From Blautia sp. (GTDB lineage: Bacteria; Bacillota; Clostridia; Lachnospirales; Lachnospiraceae): 57,227 bases of DNA. Each line of letters begins with the position of its first letter. The stretch's first letter is position 1. The notes beneath the pieces were generated by a model. That model ran no database searches. It worked only from the letters and a program-made list of their open reading frames with translations, and was not told where the DNA came from. The position numbers were made by a program, and so were the translations under genes. Shown piece by piece: positions 8,460 through 16,326 of the stretch. The DNA lies in the NCBI GenBank assembly GCA_029257775.1, contig JARIAQ010000011.1, positions 1 to 57,227 of the forward strand, read 5' to 3'.

Positions 8460-8627
8460 CTATATACTGTTGCTTTGCTTGGTAATTTTAGATAAAATAC
8501 TTTTTACCAAACTAGTAAGCTGTTCTTTAAAAATTAAAACTAGTCCAATAAGTACAACTAAAATCAGTATAATCTCTACTACGCCAACTGCGTCTTCTTC
8601 TTTCCAAAATTCCTTTAATAATTTCAT
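8460..8627 (-). CDS. Flp/Fap type IVb pilin (55 residues)
   Basis: A short gene with the features of a Flp1 major pilin: a charged leader MKLLKEFWKEEDA, a cleavage region A/VGVVE with Glu at +5, and a continuous hydrophobic helix (IILILVVLIGLVLIF), then a short basic tail. The mature pilin would be about 42 residues and would polymerise into the Tad fibre. AGGAGG lies 7 bp before the ATG at 8627, the strongest ribosome-binding site in the operon, as expected for the major subunit. The -1 residue is Ala where Gly is usual. Confidence 0.85.
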   Translation of the reverse strand: MKLLKEFWKEEDAVGVVEIILILVVLIGLVLIFKEQLTSLVKSILSKITKQSNSI

Positions 8628-8642
8628 AGCTTAACCTCCTTA

Positions 8643-9851
8643 TTAAAAAAAGCTTAAAAATGCGGGTATTATTAAAATCATTAATACAACAATCAATTGA
8701 AGCATCATGGGAAGCAGAAGCTTTGTTGAAGCTTCTTCGCCTCTTACTTTTGCACTACGTTTTCGCTCATCTTCTGCTACCGCCTCCTCTCTCTCTAAAA
8801 GTTCTAAAAGGTTTTTATTTCCTTTTTTTAAGTTTTGCACTAATAACACAGATAAAATTTTATACTGTGAAATACCACATCTTGTTCCAAATCGTTCATA
8901 CGCTTCTGCTTCATATATGCCACCTTGCATTTCTCTACAGGTACGAACAAGCTCCTCATAGGCTCTCCTTTCTTTGGTATGGTACTTTTCCTTACTATGT
9001 AAATATCCATCTGCAATCTTCTCCATTGCTTTTCGAATGGTAAATCCCGCTCGTAAAAACAATACTAATTTCTGAACAATATCAGGATAATCCCTTTGCA
9101 TCTCTTTTCTTACAAACTCCTTTTGCTTTTTTTCTTTTTCTTTCTGCAAAGGATAAATACCAATTCCCAATACCAAAGACCACAGGCAAATCATTCCCCC
9201 CTTTCCACTTCCTGTTTTCTTATAATAAATTTCCTCGCCTTGTAATGTCTGAGGAAGATACAAAGGGCCTGACGGGTTTTCACTTAAAAGCTCTGCTTCT
9301 TTTTGAATTTCTCTCTGCATTTTTTCCTTTTCATTTAATTTAGGTGGATATACAGTAATCCTCCTTTTCCAAATTTCTGATTTTTCTCCAAGAGAGATAG
9401 CTACCACAATTTCAACCTCTTCACCTTTTTCCGAAATATTTTTTCCTAATATGCCTTCCCAACTTAATAGATCTGGATTTCCTGTACTCCATGATATTTG
9501 TACTGGATTTCCTTTCAGTTCTTTTGGAAATAGAAAATCCTTTTCTTTTTCCGCTTTTTTTAACCATTGATCCAAGTCTTTTTTTGCCTTTTCTATATAA
9601 TCTTCTATCTCTTTTTCTGTATAACTTTTTTCCTCTACATAAACAGTAATCTCCTGCGTTTTACCCTTTGTTTTTGCAAGAAGTGTTTCCTCATATGCAC
9701 CTTCCCCATAAGGATTCCTTTCCAAATATTTCATATTTTTTTCTCTTTCTTCTTTTATGAAAACACCAATGCCTAAAATATTTCCAATCAAAACAATGGA
9801 CGCCGCCATACAAAAAATTTTCTTCTCCTTTCTCCATTTTTCAAACTTCAA
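8643..9851 (-). CDS. tadC: TadC-like inner-membrane platform protein with N-terminal extracytoplasmic extension
   Basis: The C-terminal half (about 225-402) is a T2SS/Tad F-domain with membrane helices at both ends and conserved YPDIVQKLVLFLRAGFTIRKA, followed by GTRCGISQYKILSVLLVQNLKKG. It forms the platform on which the TadA ATPase works. Unlike compact TadC proteins there is an added N-terminal part: a signal anchor (13-32), a charged helical region and an Ig-like segment with SWSTGNPDLLSW. The start at TTG 9851 overlaps the end of tadB by 11 bp with GAGGT upstream. The extension should lie outside the membrane. Confidence 0.8.
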   Translation of the reverse strand: MKFEKWRKEKKIFCMAASIVLIGNILGIGVFIKEEREKNMKYLERNPYGEGAYEETLLAKTKGKTQEITVYVEEKSYTEKEIEDYIEKAKKDLDQWLKKAEKEKDFLFPKELKGNPVQISWSTGNPDLLSWEGILGKNISEKGEEVEIVVAISLGEKSEIWKRRITVYPPKLNEKEKMQREIQKEAELLSENPSGPLYLPQTLQGEEIYYKKTGSGKGGMICLWSLVLGIGIYPLQKEKEKKQKEFVRKEMQRDYPDIVQKLVLFLRAGFTIRKAMEKIADGYLHSKEKYHTKERRAYEELVRTCREMQGGIYEAEAYERFGTRCGISQYKILSVLLVQNLKKGNKNLLELLEREEAVAEDERKRSAKVRGEEASTKLLLPMMLQLIVVLMILIIPAFLSFF

Positions 9852-10578
9852 TTTGCGTCAACCTCACTCCCCATTGAAAGGCCACAATATATAAAAGAAG
9901 ACAAATCGTCATAACAAAAATCCCAACCGGATTTCCATATAAAACACTTAAAAATTCCGGGGAAGTAAACTGCATATATAGAATGATTCCTAGCGGAATA
10001 AAACTCATTATTTTCTGTTCCATTTTTTTCGATGCCAGAATCGCATCTATTTCCTTTTTTACCTGAATACGCTCCTCAATGGATAAAATACAACGGTTTA
10101 AAATCCCCCGCATATTTCCTCCCATTTTCTTTGCCTGTACCAAAACATCTGTAAAATTCAAAATATCTTCTATTCTGGTTCGAACTCCCAAATCATATAA
10201 TAAATTTTCTAAAGGGATACTATGACCCAACTGTCTCTCTATATAGGCAAACTCTCTTGTTAGTTCTGCTTTCTGTCCATGAAGATGCTCCAAATCTTTT
10301 CTTGCCTCTTTTATGGTATTATCTAAAGAGTAACCTGCCGATATTCCTACTTGCATAGCATTTAATGCATCTTTAAACTGATAATTTAACCTTTTCTTTC
10401 TCAAACGAATTTGTTGCTTTTTCCTTTGACGCACATACCAAAAGGGTAAGGGAATCATAAAAAAGAATACGACTGAACTTTTATAAAACAAGTAATTTAT
10501 TCCTACGCAAGCACAGATAGCCTCAATAATATAAATCCCCCACTGCTGAATGGAAAGATGATAAACATCGTAATCAAT
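9841..10578 (-). CDS. tadB: TadB-like inner-membrane platform protein, non-canonical start
   Basis: A Tad F-domain protein with RLNYQFKDALNAMQVGISAGYSL and C-terminal membrane helices. The first ordinary start is TTG at 10491 (216 residues, AGGA 9 bp upstream), but the frame stays open upstream and encodes DYDVYHLSIQQW plus a first membrane helix (QWGIYIIEAICACVG), which TadB proteins normally have. No ATG, GTG or TTG lies before this stretch. ATT at 10578, 5 bp after the tadA stop, is the best-placed candidate and gives 245 residues. Rare ATT initiation, coupled translation or -1 shifting from tadA would each explain it. Confidence 0.78.
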   Translation of the reverse strand: MDYDVYHLSIQQWGIYIIEAICACVGINYLFYKSSVVFFFMIPLPFWYVRQRKKQQIRLRKKRLNYQFKDALNAMQVGISAGYSLDNTIKEARKDLEHLHGQKAELTREFAYIERQLGHSIPLENLLYDLGVRTRIEDILNFTDVLVQAKKMGGNMRGILNRCILSIEERIQVKKEIDAILASKKMEQKIMSFIPLGIILYMQFTSPEFLSVLYGNPVGIFVMTICLLLYIVAFQWGVRLTQIEV

Positions 10579-10583
10579 TTTGT

Positions 10584-11780
10584 TTACAGGACAATCCCTG
10601 CTTTTATAAGCTTTTCTGTATGATAAAGCTCTCCCCTTTTTTCTAATCCTCTGTTTCTGATAAATAATGGATTTAATATAACTTCACCTTCCTTTGAAAT
10701 TTCTTTTATTTCACAGATTTCCAATACTTTTCTGCTTTTATCTAACATTCTTCCTAAATGGACAAAAATATCAAAACCTGCTACAATCTGTCGACGAATA
10801 ACTGGTATCGGTAAATCAATTCCCATAAGTACCATAGTTTCCAACCTACTTACCATATCTCTACAACTATTGGCGTGAATGGTGCTCAAGCTTCCGTCAT
10901 TTCCTATATTTACAACTTGTAGTAACTCTGCTGCTTCTTTTCCTCTCACCTCTCCTACCACGATTCTACTAGGTCTCATCCGAAGACAAGTCCTTAGCAG
11001 ATCTCCAATCGTAATTTCCTGAGATTTCTCTATATTTGCAGGTCTACATTCCAGACGAACCAAATTTGCAATTCCCTGAATTTGCAATTCTGCATTATCC
11101 TCAATGGTAATTACCCTCTCATCCTTAGGAATATATTCCGACAATGCATTAAGAAATGTGGTTTTCCCTGAACCCGTTCCACCGCCAATTAAAATGGTAT
11201 ATCCACCTTCCATAAGCTTTTTCAAAAAAAATGCCGCTTCTTCTGTAATGCTATCCCATTCTAATAATTGTTCCATAGTAATAGGCTTTTGAGGAAATTT
11301 TCTTATAGTAAGTACCGGTCCATCAAGGGCAACAGGGGCAATTACCGCATTAATTCGTTCTCCTCCTTTCAATCTCGCATCTACAATAGGTTGTAATGTA
11401 TTAATCACACGATTGCATCTGGAAGCCATCTGCTGAATAACATCATCTAATTTTTCTGGGGAAGAAAAACTTTTTTCAAAAGCCTCAATTTTTCCATTTT
11501 TCTCTATAAAAATTTTATTCCAGCTATTAATCATAATTTCGGTAACTTCATGATCTTCTAGCAATTCTTCCAGAACATCCATACGTCTCACAGACAAAAA
11601 CAAGGCCTTACGAAAACTTTCCCTTTGTGCAATAGGCATATATTTTTCTTTTCCATACTGATGTAAAATTTCATCTATAATCTCTAGAACTTCTTCATCT
11701 AAATCTGTCCATGTATTTTCCAACCTTTCCAGCAATATTTTTCGTAAGTCTTGAAATTCCTGACTATTTTCTTGTTTCAT
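10584..11780 (-). CDS. tadA: TadA/CpaF secretion ATPase
   Basis: A 398-residue GspE/VirB11-superfamily hexameric ATPase that powers Tad pilus assembly at the cytosolic face. The N-terminal domain (1-150) is followed by Walker A GGGTGSGKTT (199-208), the EDNAELQ Asp box, the His box region RPSRIVVGEVRGKEA, and STIHANSCRDMVSRLE. All catalytic residues are present. The ATG at 11780 overlaps the end of tadZ by 17 bp with GGAGGG 2 bp upstream. It is the best conserved gene of the operon and identifies it as Tad-type. Confidence 0.93.
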   Translation of the reverse strand: MKQENSQEFQDLRKILLERLENTWTDLDEEVLEIIDEILHQYGKEKYMPIAQRESFRKALFLSVRRMDVLEELLEDHEVTEIMINSWNKIFIEKNGKIEAFEKSFSSPEKLDDVIQQMASRCNRVINTLQPIVDARLKGGERINAVIAPVALDGPVLTIRKFPQKPITMEQLLEWDSITEEAAFFLKKLMEGGYTILIGGGTGSGKTTFLNALSEYIPKDERVITIEDNAELQIQGIANLVRLECRPANIEKSQEITIGDLLRTCLRMRPSRIVVGEVRGKEAAELLQVVNIGNDGSLSTIHANSCRDMVSRLETMVLMGIDLPIPVIRRQIVAGFDIFVHLGRMLDKSRKVLEICEIKEISKEGEVILNPLFIRNRGLEKRGELYHTEKLIKAGIVL

Positions 11781-12771
11781 GACCCTCCAACGCCTTTCTT
11801 ACAAAATTTCCCCAGGTTCCCATTTTTACCGCTTCCATAGAATGTATTCTATCTATGCTCTGTTCGCCATTTGGCAGAAAAATCACTTTCATTCGCTCTT
11901 CCTCTATAACACCCCAGCTTTTTATTAACAGCTCAAATTGAGAAAGCTTACAATCTGCTATAAATCCAGTTCTTACAGGTATATAAATTTGATGACATAA
12001 ATTCAGCACAGAAAATAGCTCATCAACAGCGCTACTAATATTCAAGATTACTTTGTGATATTGTCCACTCTTTTCCACTATTTCAAAAAGCTTTACCCAA
12101 TGGGCAAAGGGAATAGCTTTAATATCTTCTGGTGATTCAACTGGAGGCAAATAATCCATATTTCCTTCTTGTTGTACCATTTTTTGTAATTCTCCCCATA
12201 AGTCTTCCTTACCACAACGCAGTGCAAAAAAGAAATCTGTAAGATTATTTTCATATTTCTGCAAAAAAAGTTGTTCTAATCCAGCAAAGGCTTCCATGCT
12301 GATATATAAGACTCTTTCTTCCTCTCCCAAAATCTGAGCCGCTGTCAGTGCAAATAAACAATTATCACATATTTCAGAAGGTGAATAAATTCCCACAAGT
12401 TTAAGCTTTTTTTCTTCGCCCTGATAAAAAGAAACCTGATTTTTCTCTGTATAATAGTTAATGATTTCTTTAATCACACTTTCTGCTGACTGATACTTAT
12501 AAATACACTTATATGGTGGCTTTTCCACCCCCTTTTCCTCCAAAAGCACCACTACACTTTCTTTTTTTATCTGTTGTATCCTATCGTCCATGTCTCTTTG
12601 AGAAATCAGCACCATAGACGGTGGTTGATTCCTTGCAAAATTATAAAATTTCTCCAGATCCGTAAAAGCTTCTGCACAAAAAGGAAGCTTTTTTTTGTGA
12701 TTCATATACTCTGTAAAATTGCAGGCATAATCAACCTCTGAATCGCATACTGCAATAATATTTTTGTTCAA
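11764..12771 (-). CDS. TadZ/CpaE-like protein with degenerate P-loop
   Basis: A 335-residue protein in the operon place of TadZ. Residues 1-110 resemble a receiver-like domain (AVCDSEVDYACNF, VVVLLEEKG) and the rest a MinD/ParA-like fold. At the P-loop position it has GIYSPSEICDN (127-137) without the GKT of an active Walker A, so ATP binding is doubtful. TadZ proteins position the pilus machine at a site in the cell, and some act as pseudo-ATPases. The start TTG at 12771 overlaps the stop of the upstream peptidase gene (TTGA) and has GGGAGGG before it. Confidence 0.72.
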   Translation of the reverse strand: MNKNIIAVCDSEVDYACNFTEYMNHKKKLPFCAEAFTDLEKFYNFARNQPPSMVLISQRDMDDRIQQIKKESVVVLLEEKGVEKPPYKCIYKYQSAESVIKEIINYYTEKNQVSFYQGEEKKLKLVGIYSPSEICDNCLFALTAAQILGEEERVLYISMEAFAGLEQLFLQKYENNLTDFFFALRCGKEDLWGELQKMVQQEGNMDYLPPVESPEDIKAIPFAHWVKLFEIVEKSGQYHKVILNISSAVDELFSVLNLCHQIYIPVRTGFIADCKLSQFELLIKSWGVIEEERMKVIFLPNGEQSIDRIHSMEAVKMGTWGNFVRKALEGHETRK

Positions 12772-13277
12772 TAAAACCCTCCCGCGTAAAGCATGACACT
12801 TAAAAAAATCGGTACTGTAAAATGAAAATTTTCAGGTCGGTTTCCCCTTTTTATATAGGGATACAGCACCTTGTTTTGACTATATTGATATACATAATTG
12901 AAAAAATAAGAAAATCGCTCTTTAATGTTTCCACAAGAAATTAGAAATGCGAAAGATAATAGCCCTCCTAGAAAAAGAGAACACAGAATAAGTTTAAAAA
13001 CATCAGGTACGCCCAAAAAAACTCCCAAACCGGAAAATAATTTTATATCTCCTGCACCCAACATTCGAAAATAAAACAATGGCAATAATACTATGCAAGG
13101 AAATAAAAAACCTGATGCACCAGATACTCCCCCTAATATGCCATTTTGCCTTATCTGCCAGCAAAAACCAGCTAGCCAAAGCATAATTATAAATTCATTC
13201 ACCACCTTTTCCATTAAAAAATCCATACACATGGCAATCCCAGAAAAACACAATACACATAATAATTGTACTGACAA
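12768..13277 (-). CDS. A24 family prepilin peptidase (TadV/CpaA-like), first gene of the pilus operon
   Basis: A 169-residue protein of five or six membrane helices with the two catalytic Asp positions of A24 peptidases: MCMDFLMEKVVNEF after helix 1 and MLGAGDIKLFSGLG before helix 4. It cleaves prepilin leaders. The TTG start at 13277 is supported by AGAGGTGA 5-6 bp upstream. It is the promoter-proximal gene, about 72 bp from the predicted transcription start, and overlaps tadZ by 4 bp. GAGD is the usual form of the second motif; the other peptidase of this operon has GYGD. Confidence 0.85.
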   Translation of the reverse strand: MSVQLLCVLCFSGIAMCMDFLMEKVVNEFIIMLWLAGFCWQIRQNGILGGVSGASGFLFPCIVLLPLFYFRMLGAGDIKLFSGLGVFLGVPDVFKLILCSLFLGGLLSFAFLISCGNIKERFSYFFNYVYQYSQNKVLYPYIKRGNRPENFHFTVPIFLSVMLYAGGFY

Positions 13278-13316
13278 AAAATCACCTCTTTATTCATATA
13301 CAAATTTGGAAATTAC

Positions 13317-13330
13317 TAGTCGAACGACTA
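13317..13330. promoter_or_regulatory. Perfect palindrome TAGTCG-AA-CGACTA in the pilus operon leader
   Basis: A 14-bp site with perfect 6-bp arms lies 20-33 bp downstream of the predicted start of the pilus transcript. It could be an operator for a repressor or, in the RNA, a small hairpin. Confidence 0.45.
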
Positions 13331-13355
13331 TAAGAATGTCTTGAAGTTGTATCTG

Positions 13356-13384
13356 ATTATAGTCTCCCTAAAAGAATTTGTAAA
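13356..13384 (-). promoter_or_regulatory. Strong sigma-A promoter of the Tad pilus operon
   Basis: On the minus strand TTTACA (13384-13379), exactly 17 bp, and TATAAT (13361-13356). No other comparable promoter was seen within the downstream operon. Confidence 0.7.
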
Positions 13385-13435
13385 GGGTTATTGTTGCTGA
13401 TTTTTCGATTTGGATAGACTATACAAAATTATCAT

Positions 13436-13464
13436 TTGCAATCTCTGGGATTTTCAGTTAAAAT
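13436..13464 (+). promoter_or_regulatory. Sigma-A promoter of the SGNH hydrolase gene
   Basis: TTGCAA (13436-13441), 17-bp spacer, TAAAAT (13459-13464), 33 bp before the start codon. It is divergent from the pilus promoter. Confidence 0.6.
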
Positions 13465-13497
13465 ATTGAATAGAAACAGTAATAAGGAGTATAGACT

Positions 13498-14112
13498 ATG
13501 GGACTTATTATATTTTTAGGTGACAGTATTACCGATGCCAGTAGGAAAACTTCTCCTAATGAACTGGGATTTGGTTATGTAAATATATTTTCAGAACGTT
13601 TAAAAGAACAAAATCAAAATTGGGATATTATGAATCGTGGGGTAGAAGGCTATGTTGTACAAAATGTTGCAGAAACTCTCCATCGTGAATGTATCTCTTT
13701 AAATCCTGATTATATTAGTATTTTGGTAGGAATTAATGATATTGGAGTCATTGCCAATTCTTCTGCTTCTGAACAAGATAAACTTTATATGTTAGAAGAT
13801 AGTATTCGTGCTTATCACGAAATGCTTTTCGATTTATCCAGAGAAACACAGGCAAAAGTAATTACTTTAGAACCTTTTATCTTTCCTAATCACGAAAAAT
13901 ATCAGGAGTGGATACCTTGGCAGAAAAAAATGTCAAAAAATATTAGAAAACTTGCCCGTAATTACGGTGCCTATTTTATTCCTTTGCAAGCACCTCTGGC
14001 TGAAAAAATCCAAGAACAAGGATATGAAAACATCACTACTGATGGAATTCATCTTACACTTCAAGGCCAACAGCTTCTTGCTGATATCGTAAAGGATTCT
14101 TTCTGTTTATAG
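13498..14112 (+). CDS. SGNH/GDSL-type esterase or lipase
   Basis: A 204-residue single-domain hydrolase with all four SGNH blocks: block I FLGDSITDA (nucleophile Ser), block II with Gly in NRGVEGYVV, block III VGINDIG (Asn) and block V DGIHLT (Asp and His). No signal peptide is present, so it acts in the cytosol, probably removing acetyl or acyl groups from carbohydrates or small esters. AAGGAG lies 8 bp before the ATG. It is a single-gene unit ending in the bidirectional terminator at 14139-14168. Confidence 0.87.
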   Translation: MGLIIFLGDSITDASRKTSPNELGFGYVNIFSERLKEQNQNWDIMNRGVEGYVVQNVAETLHRECISLNPDYISILVGINDIGVIANSSASEQDKLYMLEDSIRAYHEMLFDLSRETQAKVITLEPFIFPNHEKYQEWIPWQKKMSKNIRKLARNYGAYFIPLQAPLAEKIQEQGYENITTDGIHLTLQGQQLLADIVKDSFCL

Positions 14113-14138
14113 TTATTTCTTTTTCTAAAATCAAAAAT

Positions 14139-14168
14139 GCAGGATATACATCAATGTGTATATCCTGC
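14139..14168. terminator. Bidirectional terminator between SGNH hydrolase and ybaK
   Basis: Perfect 12-bp arms GCAGGATATACA (14139-14150) and TGTATATCCTGC (14157-14168) with a 6-base loop. The stem includes the last codons and stop of ybaK. Flanking T-rich tracts lie on both sides. Confidence 0.7.
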
Positions 14169-14651
14169 TGTTATTTCTACAAATTTTCCTCTTACTACCT
14201 CAGCTAATTTTTCTGGATTCACTTTTAAAGTTGTACCAATTCGCCCTCCGCTTATATAAATTTCTTCATATGCAAGAGCATTGTGACTGATAATCGTAGG
14301 ATATGATTTCTTCATTCCTAAAGGACTACATCCCCCTCGCACATAACCACTTACTTTTGTAATATCCTTTACATGAATAAGTTCTACAGCTTTTTCACCT
14401 ACTGCTTTCGCAGCTTTTTTCAAATCAATTTCAAGGGCAATTGGAATAACCACCACATAATATTCTTTACTTTTTCCTTGTATAATCAGAGTTTTAAAAG
14501 ATTGTTCTACCGGTGCTCCTGTTTTCTGTGCTGTATGAAGTCCATCAATAAATTCCTCACACTCATATTGAATTACCTCATAAGGAATTTTATTCTTATC
14601 CAAAATTCTCATTGCATTTGTCTTTATTTCTTTCTCTTTATGTTTTCCCAC
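14151..14651 (-). CDS. ybaK: YbaK/EbsC family Cys-tRNA(Pro) deacylase
   Basis: A 166-residue trans-editing protein that hydrolyses Cys (and other small amino acids) from mischarged tRNA-Pro. Family marks are KTLIIQGKSKEYYVVVIP, the catalytic-region Lys and GGCSPLGMKKSYPTI. Start MGKHKEKE has a weak site. The stop lies inside the terminator hairpin shared with the convergent SGNH gene. It follows the MATE gene by 10 bp on the same strand, so the two probably form an operon. Confidence 0.88.
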   Translation of the reverse strand: MGKHKEKEIKTNAMRILDKNKIPYEVIQYECEEFIDGLHTAQKTGAPVEQSFKTLIIQGKSKEYYVVVIPIALEIDLKKAAKAVGEKAVELIHVKDITKVSGYVRGGCSPLGMKKSYPTIISHNALAYEEIYISGGRIGTTLKVNPEKLAEVVRGKFVEITAGYTH

Positions 14652-14661
14652 TTCTCTACTC

Positions 14662-16005
14662 CTATAACTTCAAATGTTTCATAAATCGTCGGTAAAGAAC
14701 ACAACCTACCAGCGCTGCTATAAGCTCTGCAATCGGAAAAGTAATCCATACCCCAAATAGTCCCATACTTTTGGATAATAATGCAGATAACGGAATAATA
14801 ATAATCAATTGACGCAACATAGAAATTAGTAAAGATTGAACACCTTTTCCCAATGCCTCAAATGTACCAGAAAGTACACAGCCTACCGTAGAAATTAAAA
14901 ATCCCACAGCAATGATACGAAGCATCGGTATACCTATTCTCAGCATCTCTGTATTTGCATCAAATAATTTCATAATAAAACCCGGAAACAATAAAAATAA
15001 TAACATTCCTGCCAACATAATCATACCATTTGCTTCCATACTTGCCTTTAGGGTTTCTTTCATACGTTTTTTATTTCCCGCTCCATAATTGTAACTCATA
15101 ATGGGACGCATTCCCTGTATCACTCCATTTGCAGGCATATATACAAAAGACTGAATTTTAATGTAAAGTCCAAACACTGCAATGGCTGTTGCAGAAAAAG
15201 CTACCAGAACAGAATTCAACGCTGCTACTAGAATAGACGGCATTGCCATCATAATAGCGGAAGGAATTCCCACCATATAAATTTTTTTTAAAATCTTTCC
15301 ATCTAAATGAAAACCTTTTAAATGAATTTTAATGGAGTCACATTTTTTCACAAAAAATCCCATAGAAAGAGTTGCTGCTAAAATTTGTGCAGCAACCGTT
15401 GCAATTGCCGCTCCTTGCACTCCCATAGCAGGTAGGCCAAACCAGCCAAAGATTAGTATCGGATCCAAAAGAATATTAAAAATAGCTCCTATTCCTTGAA
15501 AAAACATGGGCATAATCATATTTCCCGTTGCCTGAAACAGTTTTTCGGAATATAAATGATACATACTTCCAATACTTAAAAATAAAACAATTTTCGTATA
15601 TTGACAACTCATATCTAAAATCTTTGGACTATCTGTAAATGCACTGAGAAATGGTCTGGTTAAGAAAATCCCAACAAGTATAAATAACAGCCAATGCACT
15701 GCACAAAATAGGAAACCATGATTTGCCGTTGCTGTAACCTCTTTATCGTCATTTGCGCCCAATGCTCTGGCAGCACAAGCACTCAATCCAATTCCAAATC
15801 CACATGATACTGCCAAAATCATATTCTGCAGAGGATATGCCAGGGAAACTGCAGTTAATGCATCCTCACTCACCCTAGCTACATACATACTATCTACAAT
15901 ATTATATAATGCCTGTATCAACATAGAAATCATAGGTGGTACAGACATAGAAATCAAAAGGGGCATTACCTTTTTTGTCCCCATTGGATTTGTATTTTTA
16001 TCCAT
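14662..16005 (-). CDS. MATE family multidrug efflux transporter
   Basis: A 447-residue protein with twelve predicted helices in two homologous halves. The N-terminal half has ISMLIQALYNIVDSMYVARV and GIGLSACAARALGAND, and the C-terminal half QGMRPIMSYNYGAGNKKRMKE, both typical of NorM/DinF-like MATE proteins. These export cationic drugs or metabolites in exchange for Na+ or H+. The start at 16005 has AGGAGG upstream; the longer frame from 16032 is not supported. Its promoter shares a -35 box with the divergent small gene at 16123. Confidence 0.9.
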   Translation of the reverse strand: MDKNTNPMGTKKVMPLLISMSVPPMISMLIQALYNIVDSMYVARVSEDALTAVSLAYPLQNMILAVSCGFGIGLSACAARALGANDDKEVTATANHGFLFCAVHWLLFILVGIFLTRPFLSAFTDSPKILDMSCQYTKIVLFLSIGSMYHLYSEKLFQATGNMIMPMFFQGIGAIFNILLDPILIFGWFGLPAMGVQGAAIATVAAQILAATLSMGFFVKKCDSIKIHLKGFHLDGKILKKIYMVGIPSAIMMAMPSILVAALNSVLVAFSATAIAVFGLYIKIQSFVYMPANGVIQGMRPIMSYNYGAGNKKRMKETLKASMEANGMIMLAGMLLFLLFPGFIMKLFDANTEMLRIGIPMLRIIAVGFLISTVGCVLSGTFEALGKGVQSLLISMLRQLIIIIPLSALLSKSMGLFGVWITFPIAELIAALVGCVLYRRFMKHLKL

Positions 16006-16034
16006 TTTGTTTTTCCTCCTTTGACATCTCATAT

Positions 16035-16063
16035 AGCATAACGATTTCCATGTTTCTTGTCAA
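16035..16063 (-). promoter_or_regulatory. Promoter of the MATE gene, -35 shared with divergent promoter
   Basis: Minus strand TTGACA (16063-16058), 17 bp, TATGCT (16040-16035). The -35 overlaps the plus-strand -35 at 16057-16062 almost base for base. Confidence 0.55.
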
Positions 16064-16084
16064 TCTTTTCATACATACTATACT
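16057..16084 (+). promoter_or_regulatory. Promoter of the small unknown gene, -35 shared with MATE promoter
   Basis: TTGTCA (16057-16062), 16 bp, TATACT (16079-16084), 38 bp before the start codon of the 67-residue gene. Confidence 0.5.
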
Positions 16085-16122
16085 CTTTGAAGGAAATACT
16101 AAAAGAAAAAGGAGGCATATAA

Positions 16123-16326
16123 ATGAACCAAAACAAAATTTCAGATTCTGATAAATTCAATGTAGAAGCCACTTCCATTCATGATTTAGATAGCTGCGCC
16201 ACAACAGAGGTTACAGGACTTATCCCATCTATGCCAAAGTCCACTTTGGAAATCGAGTCCTATAAAGAGATTTTTCCCTACTCTCCTGATTGCTATGTAG
16301 AAAAAGCAAAGAAAAAAAAGCAATAA
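16123..16326 (+). CDS. Small protein of unknown function (67 residues)
   Basis: I do not recognise this protein with confidence. It is hydrophilic, with an acidic middle and a Lys-rich tail (VEKAKKKKQ), two cysteines and a VTGLIPSMP stretch followed by EIESYKEIFPYSP. There is no signal peptide or membrane segment. It is probably real: AAAGGAGG lies 7 bp before the ATG, a promoter (16057-16084) precedes it and a terminator hairpin starts at its stop codon, so it forms a complete single-gene unit. It shares its -35 box with the divergent MATE gene. Confidence 0.65.
   Translation: MNQNKISDSDKFNVEATSIHDLDSCATTEVTGLIPSMPKSTLEIESYKEIFPYSPDCYVEKAKKKKQ

Noticed and set aside
13321-13340. LexA-type operator in the pilus leader
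   Set aside because: CGAAC is present but the matching GTTCG half at the right spacing is not; the site is better described as the TAGTCG palindrome.
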